Shown: positions 1 to 6,090 of the stretch, in pieces
How the letters are laid out: each line of letters opens with the position of its first letter
Position numbering within the stretch: position 1 is the stretch's first letter
DNA from: Desulfobacteraceae bacterium
Lineage (GTDB): Bacteria; Desulfobacterota; Desulfobacteria; Desulfobacterales; Desulfosalsimonadaceae
Direction: 5' to 3'
Length of the DNA stretch: 11,869 nt
Assembly: GCA_007136525.1 (NCBI GenBank)
Contig: SLGU01000013.1
Location: forward strand, 1-11,869
Notes under the pieces: generated by a model
What the model was told of the DNA's origin: nothing
The model's input: the letters and a program-made list of their open reading frames with translations, nothing else
Databases searched by the model: none
Position numbers and translations under genes: made by a program

Positions 1-37
1 CCGCGCTGCAACCCCACCCCGCGCTGCAACCCCACCC
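1..37. repeat. 18-bp tandem repeat, two copies, at window edge
   Basis: The unit gcgctgcaaccccacccc occurs at 3-20 and again at 21-38, the second copy ending in t instead of c. The repeat begins at the very first bases, so more copies may lie outside the window. It lies 11 bases downstream of the stop codon of the minus-strand nuclease-like gene. No hairpin is evident within the unit. Confidence 0.8.
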
Positions 38-48
38 TGAGTCCTAGC

Positions 49-549
49 CTAAGGCAACGAGCTGACGAGGCTCGGGGGCCACGCGAGAGCAGGCAGCCAC
101 GCGACACCATTCGCGCACGCCTTGCAGATGATGACGCCAAGATCGGGCATGGGGCTCATGGTGCCGCTCCCGTGAGCCAGAGCGCCCAGGAAATGCACAG
201 CCTTGAAGGCTGGGGCTTCAATGTCGGCTCGGCGCAGCAGACCGCGCTGAACGATCTCCTCCCAGAGCTCCCGTTGCCGGTCGATGTCGCCGAGGATGGC
301 TCTGAGCTTGGCGGCATCGGAATCGTCACGCTGTGGCTTGCACTCCACGATGAGCAGGTGGTGTGGCGGGAACCATGCCACCAGATCGGGCTTGTAGGCG
401 CCGCCGCTTCCCTTCCCGGAGCGGAGCGGATCCTTGATTTCGACGACTGGAAGGTGGTTGGTCCCGCGCGGCGGTTGACCGGCCAGCACGGTCCATCCGG
501 ACAGTACCAGCCCTCGTTTGGCTAGCACGTAGACCTGGTCTTCCCTCAT
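49..549 (-). CDS. PD-(D/E)XK nuclease-like protein (putative restriction endonuclease subunit)
   Basis: The 166-aa product carries a core typical of PD-(D/E)XK nucleases: KPDLVAWF with Pro54-Asp55, then a hydrophobic strand ending in ECK (Glu69, Lys71). That geometry is the usual metal-binding and catalytic arrangement of restriction-like DNases. The N-terminal third (VYVLAKRGLVLSGW) could be the helix that precedes the core in such enzymes. The ATG start at 549 overlaps the TGA of the upstream nuclease-like gene (ATGA, 546-549). The SD is weak, so translational coupling is likely and the two products are probably made together. The stop is TAG at 51-49. No methyltransferase is visible next to it within the window. 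Sequence specificity and target cannot be read from the sequence; an accessory nuclease outside restriction is also possible. The fold call is fairly firm, the biological role is inference. Confidence 0.72.
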   Translation of the reverse strand: MREDQVYVLAKRGLVLSGWTVLAGQPPRGTNHLPVVEIKDPLRSGKGSGGAYKPDLVAWFPPHHLLIVECKPQRDDSDAAKLRAILGDIDRQRELWEEIVQRGLLRRADIEAPAFKAVHFLGALAHGSGTMSPMPDLGVIICKACANGVAWLPALAWPPSLVSSLP

Positions 550-1520
550 GACTCACTCGCGCGAAGCAGCTCAACTCCGTCCGAGAAGATCAGGGCATTC
601 GCCGTGAGGTACCAGTTGCAGCTCTTCCGGTTCGGATCGTCTGGGTTCTTGTCGAACCAGATCTCCTTCGGAATTCTAGGAAGCCAAAGGACGAGGTTAC
701 GACGCTTCTGCTCAGGCCGAGGGCCAGTCCGGCACCAGGCGTAGTCGTAGATGAACTGTGTGCCCGTGTACGGGTCCTCGCGTCTGCAGTTGGCAGGATT
801 CATTCCGATCTTGTAGGCCAGTGTCTGTTCGCGAACCTGGAGTGGAGCGAGCTCCGGCACGTCCCGCCCCAGACTGTACTCCACCTCCGCGATCAGCCCC
901 GCCGTGCTCTTGATGGGGGCGGACTTCGGTGGCCTGCTATACTCAGGAAACACCTCGACACGCTGCCGGTGTTCCTCGCGCATCTCCTCCAGGACGACTC
1001 TAGCCTCAGGCCACCAGCGAGTCATGCCTGCATCGACGAAGGATTGCACGAGGGCCCGCATCTCCGAGTCCTCGGAGCCGTCGGTGAGCAGCTCCCAACT
1101 CTCATCGGCCGGCCAGTTCACGGCGAGCATCGGCGTGTCGTGGATATCGGTCATGGCCTCGAAGGCCGCCAGGAGACGGGCATTCAGGTTGCACACGCCT
1201 GCCCACTCACCATGCTTCATCGCGTCGAACGGGAAGAACTTGATGCTCGGTACGCGGACCTCCACCGAGCGGACCAACCGCGCGACTCGCTGACCCACGT
1301 TGTGACCAGTCGGCACCTCACGGGTCTTCTCCACCGTCAGCACAGGAGCCCCATCCTTGGCCAAGATGATGTCTGGGCGGTCGTACGTCAGGAGGTCGTC
1401 AATCCCCATCCCATGGCTTCCGCGCTTGCCAAGCATCACCAGCTCCGCGTCGACTAGGTGCGGACTCAGGTCGGCGAACCATTGCGCCTCGACGTAGTTG
1501 TCCCCATAGATCTGCAGCAC
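546..1520 (-). CDS. Restriction endonuclease-like protein with divergent PD-(D/E)XK core
   Basis: The 324-aa product has an N-terminal core with Pro49-Asp50 (DRPDIILAKDG), a strand ending at Glu64-Lys65, and then a distinctive motif, REVPTGHNVGQR (residues 67-78). Further on is a segment reading FFPFDAMKHG. I recall this motif set (acidic strand, PTGHN..QR, then F.PFDAMKHG) from uncharacterised restriction-endonuclease-like proteins, but cannot name the family. The Lys is in an unusual place, directly after the Glu, so catalysis may use a variant metal site. The start is GTG at 1520, behind a purine-rich GGGGAGGGG tract. It lies 21 bases after the zinc-ribbon gene and overlaps the second nuclease-like gene by 4 bases. 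The three look like one leftward transcription unit. The C-terminal half (about 150-324) is not recognised and may bind DNA or the partner. Confidence 0.65.
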   Translation of the reverse strand: MLQIYGDNYVEAQWFADLSPHLVDAELVMLGKRGSHGMGIDDLLTYDRPDIILAKDGAPVLTVEKTREVPTGHNVGQRVARLVRSVEVRVPSIKFFPFDAMKHGEWAGVCNLNARLLAAFEAMTDIHDTPMLAVNWPADESWELLTDGSEDSEMRALVQSFVDAGMTRWWPEARVVLEEMREEHRQRVEVFPEYSRPPKSAPIKSTAGLIAEVEYSLGRDVPELAPLQVREQTLAYKIGMNPANCRREDPYTGTQFIYDYAWCRTGPRPEQKRRNLVLWLPRIPKEIWFDKNPDDPNRKSCNWYLTANALIFSDGVELLRASES

Positions 1521-1541
1521 GACCCCTCCCCTGATTCTGTG

Positions 1542-1847
1542 TCACGACGTTCGCGGATGGACGTCGAAATGGCCGAACTCCTCAAAGCCGGGCCGCTCAA
1601 CGTCATCCGACAATTCACCCCTGGCGTACATGAACGGCGCCTCGCAGTCCCGGCAGCGGTACCACGAGGCGTCACCAACCCAACTGCGCACTCCCGTTGC
1701 GATCAAACGAAGCTCACCGTCACAATCTGGGCAAGGTTTCTGGTGTGTTCGACCGTGCTCTTGGTCAAGCGCCAAGAACTCCCCGCACTCCCCGCAGGTG
1801 AACTGTGCCGCCTGGCGTACGACCCGATCGAGTGCCGGATTGGACAT
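1542..1847 (-). CDS. Zinc-ribbon protein with three CxxC pairs
   Basis: The 101-aa product contains three CxxC pairs at Cys18/21, Cys39/42 and Cys65/68, enough to bind one or two zinc ions. The first two pairs lie about 18 residues apart, as in a rubredoxin-like zinc ribbon; the third (YRCRDCEAPF) may form half of a second site. I chose the ATG at 1847 over upstream in-frame starts because a GGAG SD lies 9 bases before it, and because the upstream extension (to 2141) has a low-complexity, Arg/Gly/Pro-rich composition typical of non-coding GC-rich DNA. It is the first gene of the leftward unit with the two nuclease-like genes, 21 bases upstream of the next start. A role as regulator, DNA-binding adaptor or subunit of the nuclease cassette is plausible; nothing in the sequence decides between them. 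Confidence 0.68.
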   Translation of the reverse strand: MSNPALDRVVRQAAQFTCGECGEFLALDQEHGRTHQKPCPDCDGELRLIATGVRSWVGDASWYRCRDCEAPFMYARGELSDDVERPGFEEFGHFDVHPRTS

Positions 1848-2198
1848 GTTCGTGCTCCGCTCGCTAGTTGGGGCAACCCTAGCCGAGCCCGCTTCTCCCG
1901 AGCGCCTTGGATGCTGAGCAGCCGGCAGACCGTCCCAACCACGGAGGTACGTCAGGGTGGGTCGTCCGCGAAGCAGCCTCGACGGGCTCCCCGCCAGACG
2001 GGCTCCCCGCCATTGGGGCACCTCAAGCTCCCGCCCGGATATCTCGCCGCCCTGTTCCCTGGGCCCTTGGGTCCTTGTCCACAGGTACGGGCAGCGTGGT
2101 CCGCGCGACGACTGAGCTGCGAGAATGGTTGAGACGGGCAAGGCGTCCTCATGTCAGAAGACTGCGGTGACGAAGTGGGCCCTGCCAAGGAGAGCCTC
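1848..2198. other. Divergent intergenic region, 351 bp
   Basis: No gene is supported here. It separates the leftward nuclease cassette from a small rightward Cys-rich gene and should hold both promoters. On the minus strand, TAGGGT (1881-1876), about 29 bases before the zinc-ribbon ATG, fits a weak -10, but no convincing -35 precedes it. The stretch also contains a perfect 16-bp tandem duplication. Open frames crossing it are rich in Arg, Pro and Gly and look like chance GC-rich frames. Confidence 0.5.
1981..2012. repeat. Perfect 16-bp tandem duplication
   Basis: The unit gacgggctccccgcca is present twice with no gap (1981-1996 and 1997-2012). It lies in the divergent spacer between the nuclease cassette and the small Cys-rich gene. 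It could be simple replication slippage or a paired protein-binding site. Confidence 0.85.
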
Positions 2199-2360
2199 AT
2201 GGGCCTGGACGTCACCTACTGCGATGAATGTGGCGAGCAGGTCGGCACGGACGCGGTCTGGTACGCGAAGGTGCCGGTCCCCGTTGCATCGGCGAGCGCG
2301 GGCGAGTCGGCGGTGCTGTGCGGCGCGTGCGCCTCGGAGGTGGCGTGTGGCCTCCTCTGA
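2199..2360 (+). CDS. Small two-CxxC (putative zinc-binding) protein
   Basis: The predicted 53-aa product has CxxC pairs at Cys8/11 (CDEC) and Cys41/44 (CGAC) plus Cys50, a spacing compatible with a single zinc ribbon or zinc knuckle. A clean AAGGAG SD (2187-2192) lies 6 bases before the ATG at 2199, which favours this start over the in-frame ATG at 2151, which would add 16 residues. The gene ends at TGA 2358-2360, just before transposase debris. Similar tiny CxxC proteins are common in actinobacteria, mostly without known function. It may be genuine and host-derived or passenger DNA of the decayed mobile element. No partner gene follows in the same direction until 4190. Confidence 0.5.
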   Translation: MGLDVTYCDECGEQVGTDAVWYAKVPVPVASASAGESAVLCGACASEVACGLL

Positions 2361-2372
2361 TGAACGCCGGTT

Positions 2373-2492
2373 CCGGACGAGCTCGTCTGCTGTGAGGAGG
2401 GCTGGGAGGTCCTGCAGTCCCGCGTTCAGTCACGGGCAACGACGGTGAGAGACCTTGTGCGGGCACGGATCGTGCTGTTGGCGGCTGAGGGC
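2373..2492 (+). pseudogene. Remnant of an IS630-family transposase (N-terminal fragment)
   Basis: Reading the frame that contains 2445, the translation includes RATTVRDLVRARIVLLAAEG. This resembles the start of IS630/Tc1-like transposases, where a stretch ending R-A-R-I-V-L-L-A-A-E-G leads into the helix-turn-helix. The upstream part (ELVCCEEGWEVLQSRV) fits the preceding helix. After about residue GCQQ the similarity fades in all three frames: the expected HTH and the DDE catalytic region are absent. There is no good start codon, and a TGA precedes the frame at 2361. It is a dead fragment, and the boundaries are approximate. Confidence 0.6.
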
Positions 2493-2720
2493 TGCCAGCA
2501 GCCGATATCGATGCCCCCAGGTGCGGCAACCGCGTTGGGCACCAGGTTGTCCTCGTCGAAGGTGGTTTCGACCCGCGCCAGCTTGTGCGATGATCGCATC
2601 TGCGAGATGCCTCCTGTACCAGGAATCTGCGGTCTTCAGACACCCGCATCATCCCAGGTCAGGAGGCATTTCCATCGGAACCGAAACAGCGCAAAGCGGC
2701 ACTACTCGGTGGATCGAGGC
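2493..2720. other. Gene-poor stretch with mobile-element-like inverted repeats
   Basis: No coding region is supported between the IS630-like fragment and the stop of the regulator gene. It holds a compact inverted repeat TGCGAT-G-ATCGCA (2586-2598) and the longer hairpin described separately. Together with the transposase debris it most likely represents decayed insertion-sequence DNA. Confidence 0.45.
2607..2669 (+). repeat. Long hairpin that would mask an AGGAGG ribosome binding site
   Basis: ATGCCTCCTG (2607-2616) and CAGGAGGCAT (2660-2669) are perfect 10-bp inverted arms. ACC (2618-2620) pairs further with GGT (2657-2659) around a bulged T. The right arm contains AGGAGG (2661-2666), followed 7 bases later by ATC (2674-2676), in the position expected for a start codon. 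Hairpins that hide the transposase SD from read-through transcripts are known from IS10, IS50 and IS30, so this may be the 5' end of a dead insertion sequence with a lost ATG. That assignment is inference. Confidence 0.5.
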
Positions 2721-4073
2721 TTACAGCGCGCCGGTGTGGGTATCCGCTGAGCGCGGGAGCTGTGGCTCGCGTGCTGACCAGCCGCGCTCGATGCTCTGGC
2801 GAGCGGGGTCGGTCCAGACGACGTCGAGTCGTTCCGGCGTCCACTCGAAGGTCGCGGTCTGCTCGTAGCGTCGGCCCAGTTCGAGAACCTGTTCGCGGTC
2901 CCCGTCGATGATGGCGTAGCTGTCCTCGCTCCAGGACGTGTCGGGGGAGCGGCCCACTGCCTCGGCGTAGTTGTGCCCGGCGGCGTCGAGGTCCTGGCGC
3001 AGCAGGCGGTTGCGTTCCTGGTTCTCGCTGGTCCGCAGCAGCCGTGATCGGGGGTTGAAGGCCGTGATGACGTGGATGTGCTCGACGCCGTCCGGGAAAC
3101 GGCCCTCGGTGGTGCCGGCCGGTCTCGGTTCGACGGTGATCGTCGTGGTCGGGTCCCACTGGATCTCGATCACCGTGCTGGCGTACACCTCAGCCACGTT
3201 CGTCTCCACCAGGATCTCGCCACCCTCGACGAGGGCGCGCACGAGGTGGCGCTCATGGTCCCGTTCGTTGAACTCGACGTCGTTGGCCAGGCGGCTGATG
3301 TCGACCACGATCCGGCCGTCGTCGTACCGTTCGACGCGAGGGTCCTGATTGTCGTAGCCACCGATGCGGGCTCGGGCACGGGGGTCGACCCACAGTTGTC
3401 CGCGGGCGTCCTTGCCGAGCGCGTGCGCGAACACGTAGCGGACCTCGCCGCTTGGCATGGCTGCCACCGGTTCTACGCCGCGCGCTGGCGTGGTCAGCAG
3501 TTCCTCGAGCTCCTGGCGCAACGGTTGGAGGTTGCGGTCCGGCCCCGCCTCGGCGAGCCAGCGAGCGATGTCGATTAGGAGCGCGCCCGCGGCCTCGGTG
3601 TCGGGCAGGTGCGAGAGCTGTTCGAGCGCGAGCCGGACGCGTAGCTCGGTTCGGCTCTCCGGTGTGTGTGGTGAGGGCGTGTCGGGGGAGCTGGACGACG
3701 GTCGAACGGGGGAGCCGGCCATCCCGATTGGGAGGACAGCGAGGTCGTCGTGCGATGGATCGTCCGGTCGGGGGAGTTCGTCGAGGATGCGGTCGATGTC
3801 CTCGCCGTCCGAGACGCGACGCGCGGCATGCATCAAGCCCTGCGCCGTCGTGCCGAACACGGCGGCGAGCCGTCGTAGGACGTCCCTGCTGGGGCGTCGG
3901 TCGCCGGACTCGAGCCGCGCGATCATCGCTGGCGAGAGCTCGGCTCGGGCGGCGATCTCCTTCTGCGTGACATCGAGCCGCTCGCGCAGCGTTAGGAGGA
4001 CCACCTCCAGCTTCTCGATATCAACCCGTGACGGCCCGCTACGGCGTGGTTTCGACCCGCTGCCGGAAACCAT
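2721..4073 (-). CDS. XRE-type HTH regulator with C-terminal DUF3293-like domain
   Basis: The 450-aa product starts at ATG 4073, behind AAGGAG with 6-base spacing; an upstream in-frame start at 4139 is less likely. Residues about 21-80 form an XRE/Cro-like helix-turn-helix (VTQKEIAARAELSPAMIARLESGDRRPS, split as TQKEIAARAELS and MIARLESG). A Ser/Pro-rich linker follows (about 120-140), then a long unassigned middle (about 145-330) with strand-rich segments. Residues about 333-420 match my memory of DUF3293: V-I-T-A-F-N-P, then a Glu-Asn-rich helix, AVGRSPDTSWSEDSYAI, and a closing helix with RRYEQTATFEW. DUF3293 proteins are usually small and stand-alone, so a fusion to XRE is notable. The gene is divergent from the AAA/VWA operon, and TGACT-type boxes lie between them, so it is the likely operon regulator and perhaps a sensor. 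The HTH call is firm, the DUF3293 call good, the regulatory role inferred. Confidence 0.85.
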   Translation of the reverse strand: MVSGSGSKPRRSGPSRVDIEKLEVVLLTLRERLDVTQKEIAARAELSPAMIARLESGDRRPSRDVLRRLAAVFGTTAQGLMHAARRVSDGEDIDRILDELPRPDDPSHDDLAVLPIGMAGSPVRPSSSSPDTPSPHTPESRTELRVRLALEQLSHLPDTEAAGALLIDIARWLAEAGPDRNLQPLRQELEELLTTPARGVEPVAAMPSGEVRYVFAHALGKDARGQLWVDPRARARIGGYDNQDPRVERYDDGRIVVDISRLANDVEFNERDHERHLVRALVEGGEILVETNVAEVYASTVIEIQWDPTTTITVEPRPAGTTEGRFPDGVEHIHVITAFNPRSRLLRTSENQERNRLLRQDLDAAGHNYAEAVGRSPDTSWSEDSYAIIDGDREQVLELGRRYEQTATFEWTPERLDVVWTDPARQSIERGWSAREPQLPRSADTHTGAL

Positions 4074-4086
4074 GATTGACTCCTTA

Positions 4087-4115
4087 TTGACTGTCGCGTG
4101 ACAGGCAAGTACAGT
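4087..4115 (+). promoter_or_regulatory. Sigma70-like promoter of the AAA/VWA operon
   Basis: TTGACT (4087-4092, five of six matches to consensus) is followed by exactly 17 bases and TACAGT (4110-4115, four of six matches). Transcription would start near 4122, leaving a leader of about 68 bases before the ATG at 4190. It lies in the only long gap upstream of the six-gene operon. Confidence 0.6.
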
Positions 4116-4117
4116 CA
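4088..4117. promoter_or_regulatory. Candidate operator: inverted repeat over the operon promoter
   Basis: TGACTGT (4088-4094) and ACAGTCA (4111-4117) are perfect 7-bp inverted arms separated by 16 bases. An inner pair, CTGTC (4091-4095) and GACAG (4100-4104), adds further symmetry. The arms fall on the -35 and -10 of the rightward promoter, so a bound dimer would block polymerase. A third TGACT box (4077-4081) is an 11-base direct repeat of the left arm (ATTGACT at 4075 and 4086) and flanks the SD of the regulator gene. On the minus strand a possible -10, TAGAGT (4122-4117), also overlaps, which would allow autoregulation. Confidence 0.55.
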
Positions 4118-4189
4118 CTCTACCGCGCAGGGCAGGCAACGGCCAGTACCGCGAACCGCGGTCTCAGGATGGAGCAGGAGGGGCTGATC

Positions 4190-4759
4190 ATGGCACACGC
4201 ACGGATGGTGGACGCCTTCGTCCGGGACCTGTTGAACGACTTCTTCGACGGCGACGTCGAGGGGGAGGGGCCGCGCTACCGGCTGCCGCTCCCGGTCCGG
4301 CCGGTGGTGCAGGTCGTGCCGGGGGCAGGTAACGGGCTTCGGGTCCAGATCACCACATCCGTGGCCCACGACGTCGCGTCCGGCCCGGATCTCTTCGCCG
4401 CGCTCAACGACGCGAACGCGCAACTGCCCTACGGGCGGCTGTTCGTGGTCGATGGCAGGGTCCTGATGGAGGAGACGGTCCTCGGTGAAACCGTCGACGA
4501 GGAGTCGCTGGACAACGCGATCCGGGTGGTCGCGTGGGCGGCCCGGCGGTTCGGCGAGCCGCTGGCGGCCGCTGGTGGTGGGACCCCTGCGCTGGACCTG
4601 GAGCCCACCGCGGCTGACGACGCCGCTGCCGCATCCGGACTGGCTGCGGGCCCTCCTGCCGACGGCGAGTTGCGCCTCGGGCCCGCCAGCGAAGGTATCG
4701 CCGAGGTTGCCCCGCCAGTGACCGGGCCGCTGACCGTGAACGCCGCGGGCTACCTGTAG
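4190..4759 (+). CDS. YbjN / type III secretion chaperone-like protein (TY-Chap-like)
   Basis: The 189-aa product has, at about residues 5-125, the alternating strand-helix pattern of the YbjN/Tir-chaperone fold. The clearest block is LFAALNDANAQLPYGRLFVVDG, here split as LFAALNDANAQLP (69-80) and YGRLFVVDG (81-89), followed by a strand with VLMEETVLG and a helix ending in WAARRFGE. Proteins of this type bind partner proteins rather than catalyse reactions. The C-terminal 65 residues are Ala/Pro/Gly-rich and probably disordered. AGGAGG (4176-4181) sits 8 bases before ATG 4190, so this start is preferred over ATG 4169, which overlaps the SD. It is the first gene of the operon, 11 bases before the metallopeptidase/VWA gene. 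A role as chaperone or adaptor for a neighbour's product is inferred from fold and position. Confidence 0.72.
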   Translation: MAHARMVDAFVRDLLNDFFDGDVEGEGPRYRLPLPVRPVVQVVPGAGNGLRVQITTSVAHDVASGPDLFAALNDANAQLPYGRLFVVDGRVLMEETVLGETVDEESLDNAIRVVAWAARRFGEPLAAAGGGTPALDLEPTAADDAAAASGLAAGPPADGELRLGPASEGIAEVAPPVTGPLTVNAAGYL

Positions 4760-4770
4760 GAGCGCCGACC

Positions 4771-6090
4771 GTGACCACCGATCCGTTCGCCGTGCACCGC
4801 CTGCTCGATCAGGCGGAGGCTCTGCTGCGCCGCTGGGACACGCCGCTGGAGGCGGCGCTGTTCGCGGTGGTCGACCGCCGCGTCACCACCGACGTAGCCA
4901 CGATGGCGGTCCGGCTACGGAAGGACGGGGTCGCGACCCTGCAGGTGAACCCGGACTTCGTCGAGGACGTAGGGGCCGAGGGTGCGGCGTTCGTGCTGTG
5001 CCACGAGGCGCTGCACCTGCTCCTCGACCACCTCCGGTACGACGGGGTCCGCGACGACGCGTGGCGGTTGGGCTGCGAGGTGGTGATCAACCACTGGGTG
5101 ATCCGCTCCACAGCGCGGACGCTCCCGCGCTCGCGACGCACCGGCGAACCGGTCGGCATAGACCCTCGAGCCGTGCATCGGGACTGGGCGGCGTCCGCGA
5201 CCGACCCGGTGTCGTACGAGGAGTTCACCCTCACCGACGAACGGTGCGCAGAGCTGCTGCGTGTCACGGGGCGTGGGCGACCCCTCGACGTGCCCCCGAC
5301 CGCCGGGGCCTGCAGCCACCCCGACGACGAGCCGGACACGACCCCGGACACGCCCATCAACGCGGTTGAGCAGGTGCTCGAACAGGCCGTCGTCCGAGCG
5401 CAGCGCGGCGACGAGGTCCTCCGCCGCCAGCTCCTCGACCTCGAACAGGCCGTCCCCGGCGCGCCAGCCTGGGCCCGTGTCGGCGTAAGCGAACTGCGTG
5501 CCACCACCAGCCGCGCCGGGATGACACGCCTGTGGGAACGGCACCTGGCACACGTCCTCGGGCAGACCCTCGCCCCACGGCTCGAGGTCCGCTACGACCG
5601 CAAGGTCGGCTGGTGGGACGCCGAGCTGCTCGCCCCTCTCGGCATCGCGCTCGACCCGCAGGCCGGGATGCCGCTGCAGCACGGGCCTGTCTGCGGTCGC
5701 CGACGCAGTGTCGCCATCTACCTCGACACCTCCGGGTCCGTCCCCGACGAGGTGGTGCAGGCCGCGGCGCACACCGTCGGCCGGATCCCCGACACCGTCG
5801 CCCACTGGCGCGCCTTCGACCACGAGGTGCACCCCATCGCCCCGGGCGATGCGCTGCCCGGCGGGGGAGGCACCAGCTTCGACGCGGTCGCCGACGATGT
5901 GGACCACCTCGACGCCGTTCTGGACGAGCCCCTCGACGCCGTCGTCGTCCTCACCGACGGGTACGCCCCAACCATCGCCCCCGCAGCGCCGCAGCGCTGG
6001 ATCTGGCTGATCGTCGCCGACGGCGACGCCTGGCCGCAGGACCACGGGATGCGCACCGTCCGCATCCCCGACCTCGAAGGAGCCGCCTGA
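4771..6090 (+). CDS. DUF2201-type metallopeptidase-like protein with C-terminal VWA-like domain
   Basis: The 439-aa product opens with a helical domain containing HEALHLLLDH (His78, Glu79, His82 and a further His at 87), a zincin-type HExxH site. A second conserved-looking block, GCEVVINHW, holds Glu103 and Asn107. This layout matches the putative metallopeptidase domain that precedes the VWA-like domain in DUF2201 proteins. The C-terminal part (about 310-435) has a MIDAS: DTSGS (319-323), a Thr in GGGGTSFD (368) and TDG (395-397), so metal-dependent partner binding is likely. The GTG start at 4771 follows TAGGAG, which overlaps the upstream stop. The TGA shares a base with the ATG of the tandem AAA gene. 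VWA proteins next to MoxR ATPases typically act as their adaptors. Whether the HExxH site is proteolytically active is unknown. Confidence 0.87.
   Translation: MTTDPFAVHRLLDQAEALLRRWDTPLEAALFAVVDRRVTTDVATMAVRLRKDGVATLQVNPDFVEDVGAEGAAFVLCHEALHLLLDHLRYDGVRDDAWRLGCEVVINHWVIRSTARTLPRSRRTGEPVGIDPRAVHRDWAASATDPVSYEEFTLTDERCAELLRVTGRGRPLDVPPTAGACSHPDDEPDTTPDTPINAVEQVLEQAVVRAQRGDEVLRRQLLDLEQAVPGAPAWARVGVSELRATTSRAGMTRLWERHLAHVLGQTLAPRLEVRYDRKVGWWDAELLAPLGIALDPQAGMPLQHGPVCGRRRSVAIYLDTSGSVPDEVVQAAAHTVGRIPDTVAHWRAFDHEVHPIAPGDALPGGGGTSFDAVADDVDHLDAVLDEPLDAVVVLTDGYAPTIAPAAPQRWIWLIVADGDAWPQDHGMRTVRIPDLEGAA

Noticed and set aside
1458..2132. Long plus-strand frame opposite the nuclease and zinc-ribbon genes
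   Set aside because: It runs antisense to two better supported genes, has no domain and an Arg/Pro-rich composition.
1848..2141. N-terminal extension of the zinc-ribbon protein (98 extra residues)
   Set aside because: Low-complexity composition and no good SD at 2141; ATG 1847 has GGAG at proper distance.
2376..2387. Palindrome GACGAGCTCGTC as operator or terminator
   Set aside because: No loop, no T-tract and no nearby promoter; palindromes of this size are expected by chance in GC-rich DNA.
5532..6089. Upstream extension of the tandem AAA frame (186 extra residues)
   Set aside because: It is Arg/Pro/Ala-rich shadow of the VWA gene in another frame. The ATG at 6090 has AAGGAG and overlaps the preceding stop.
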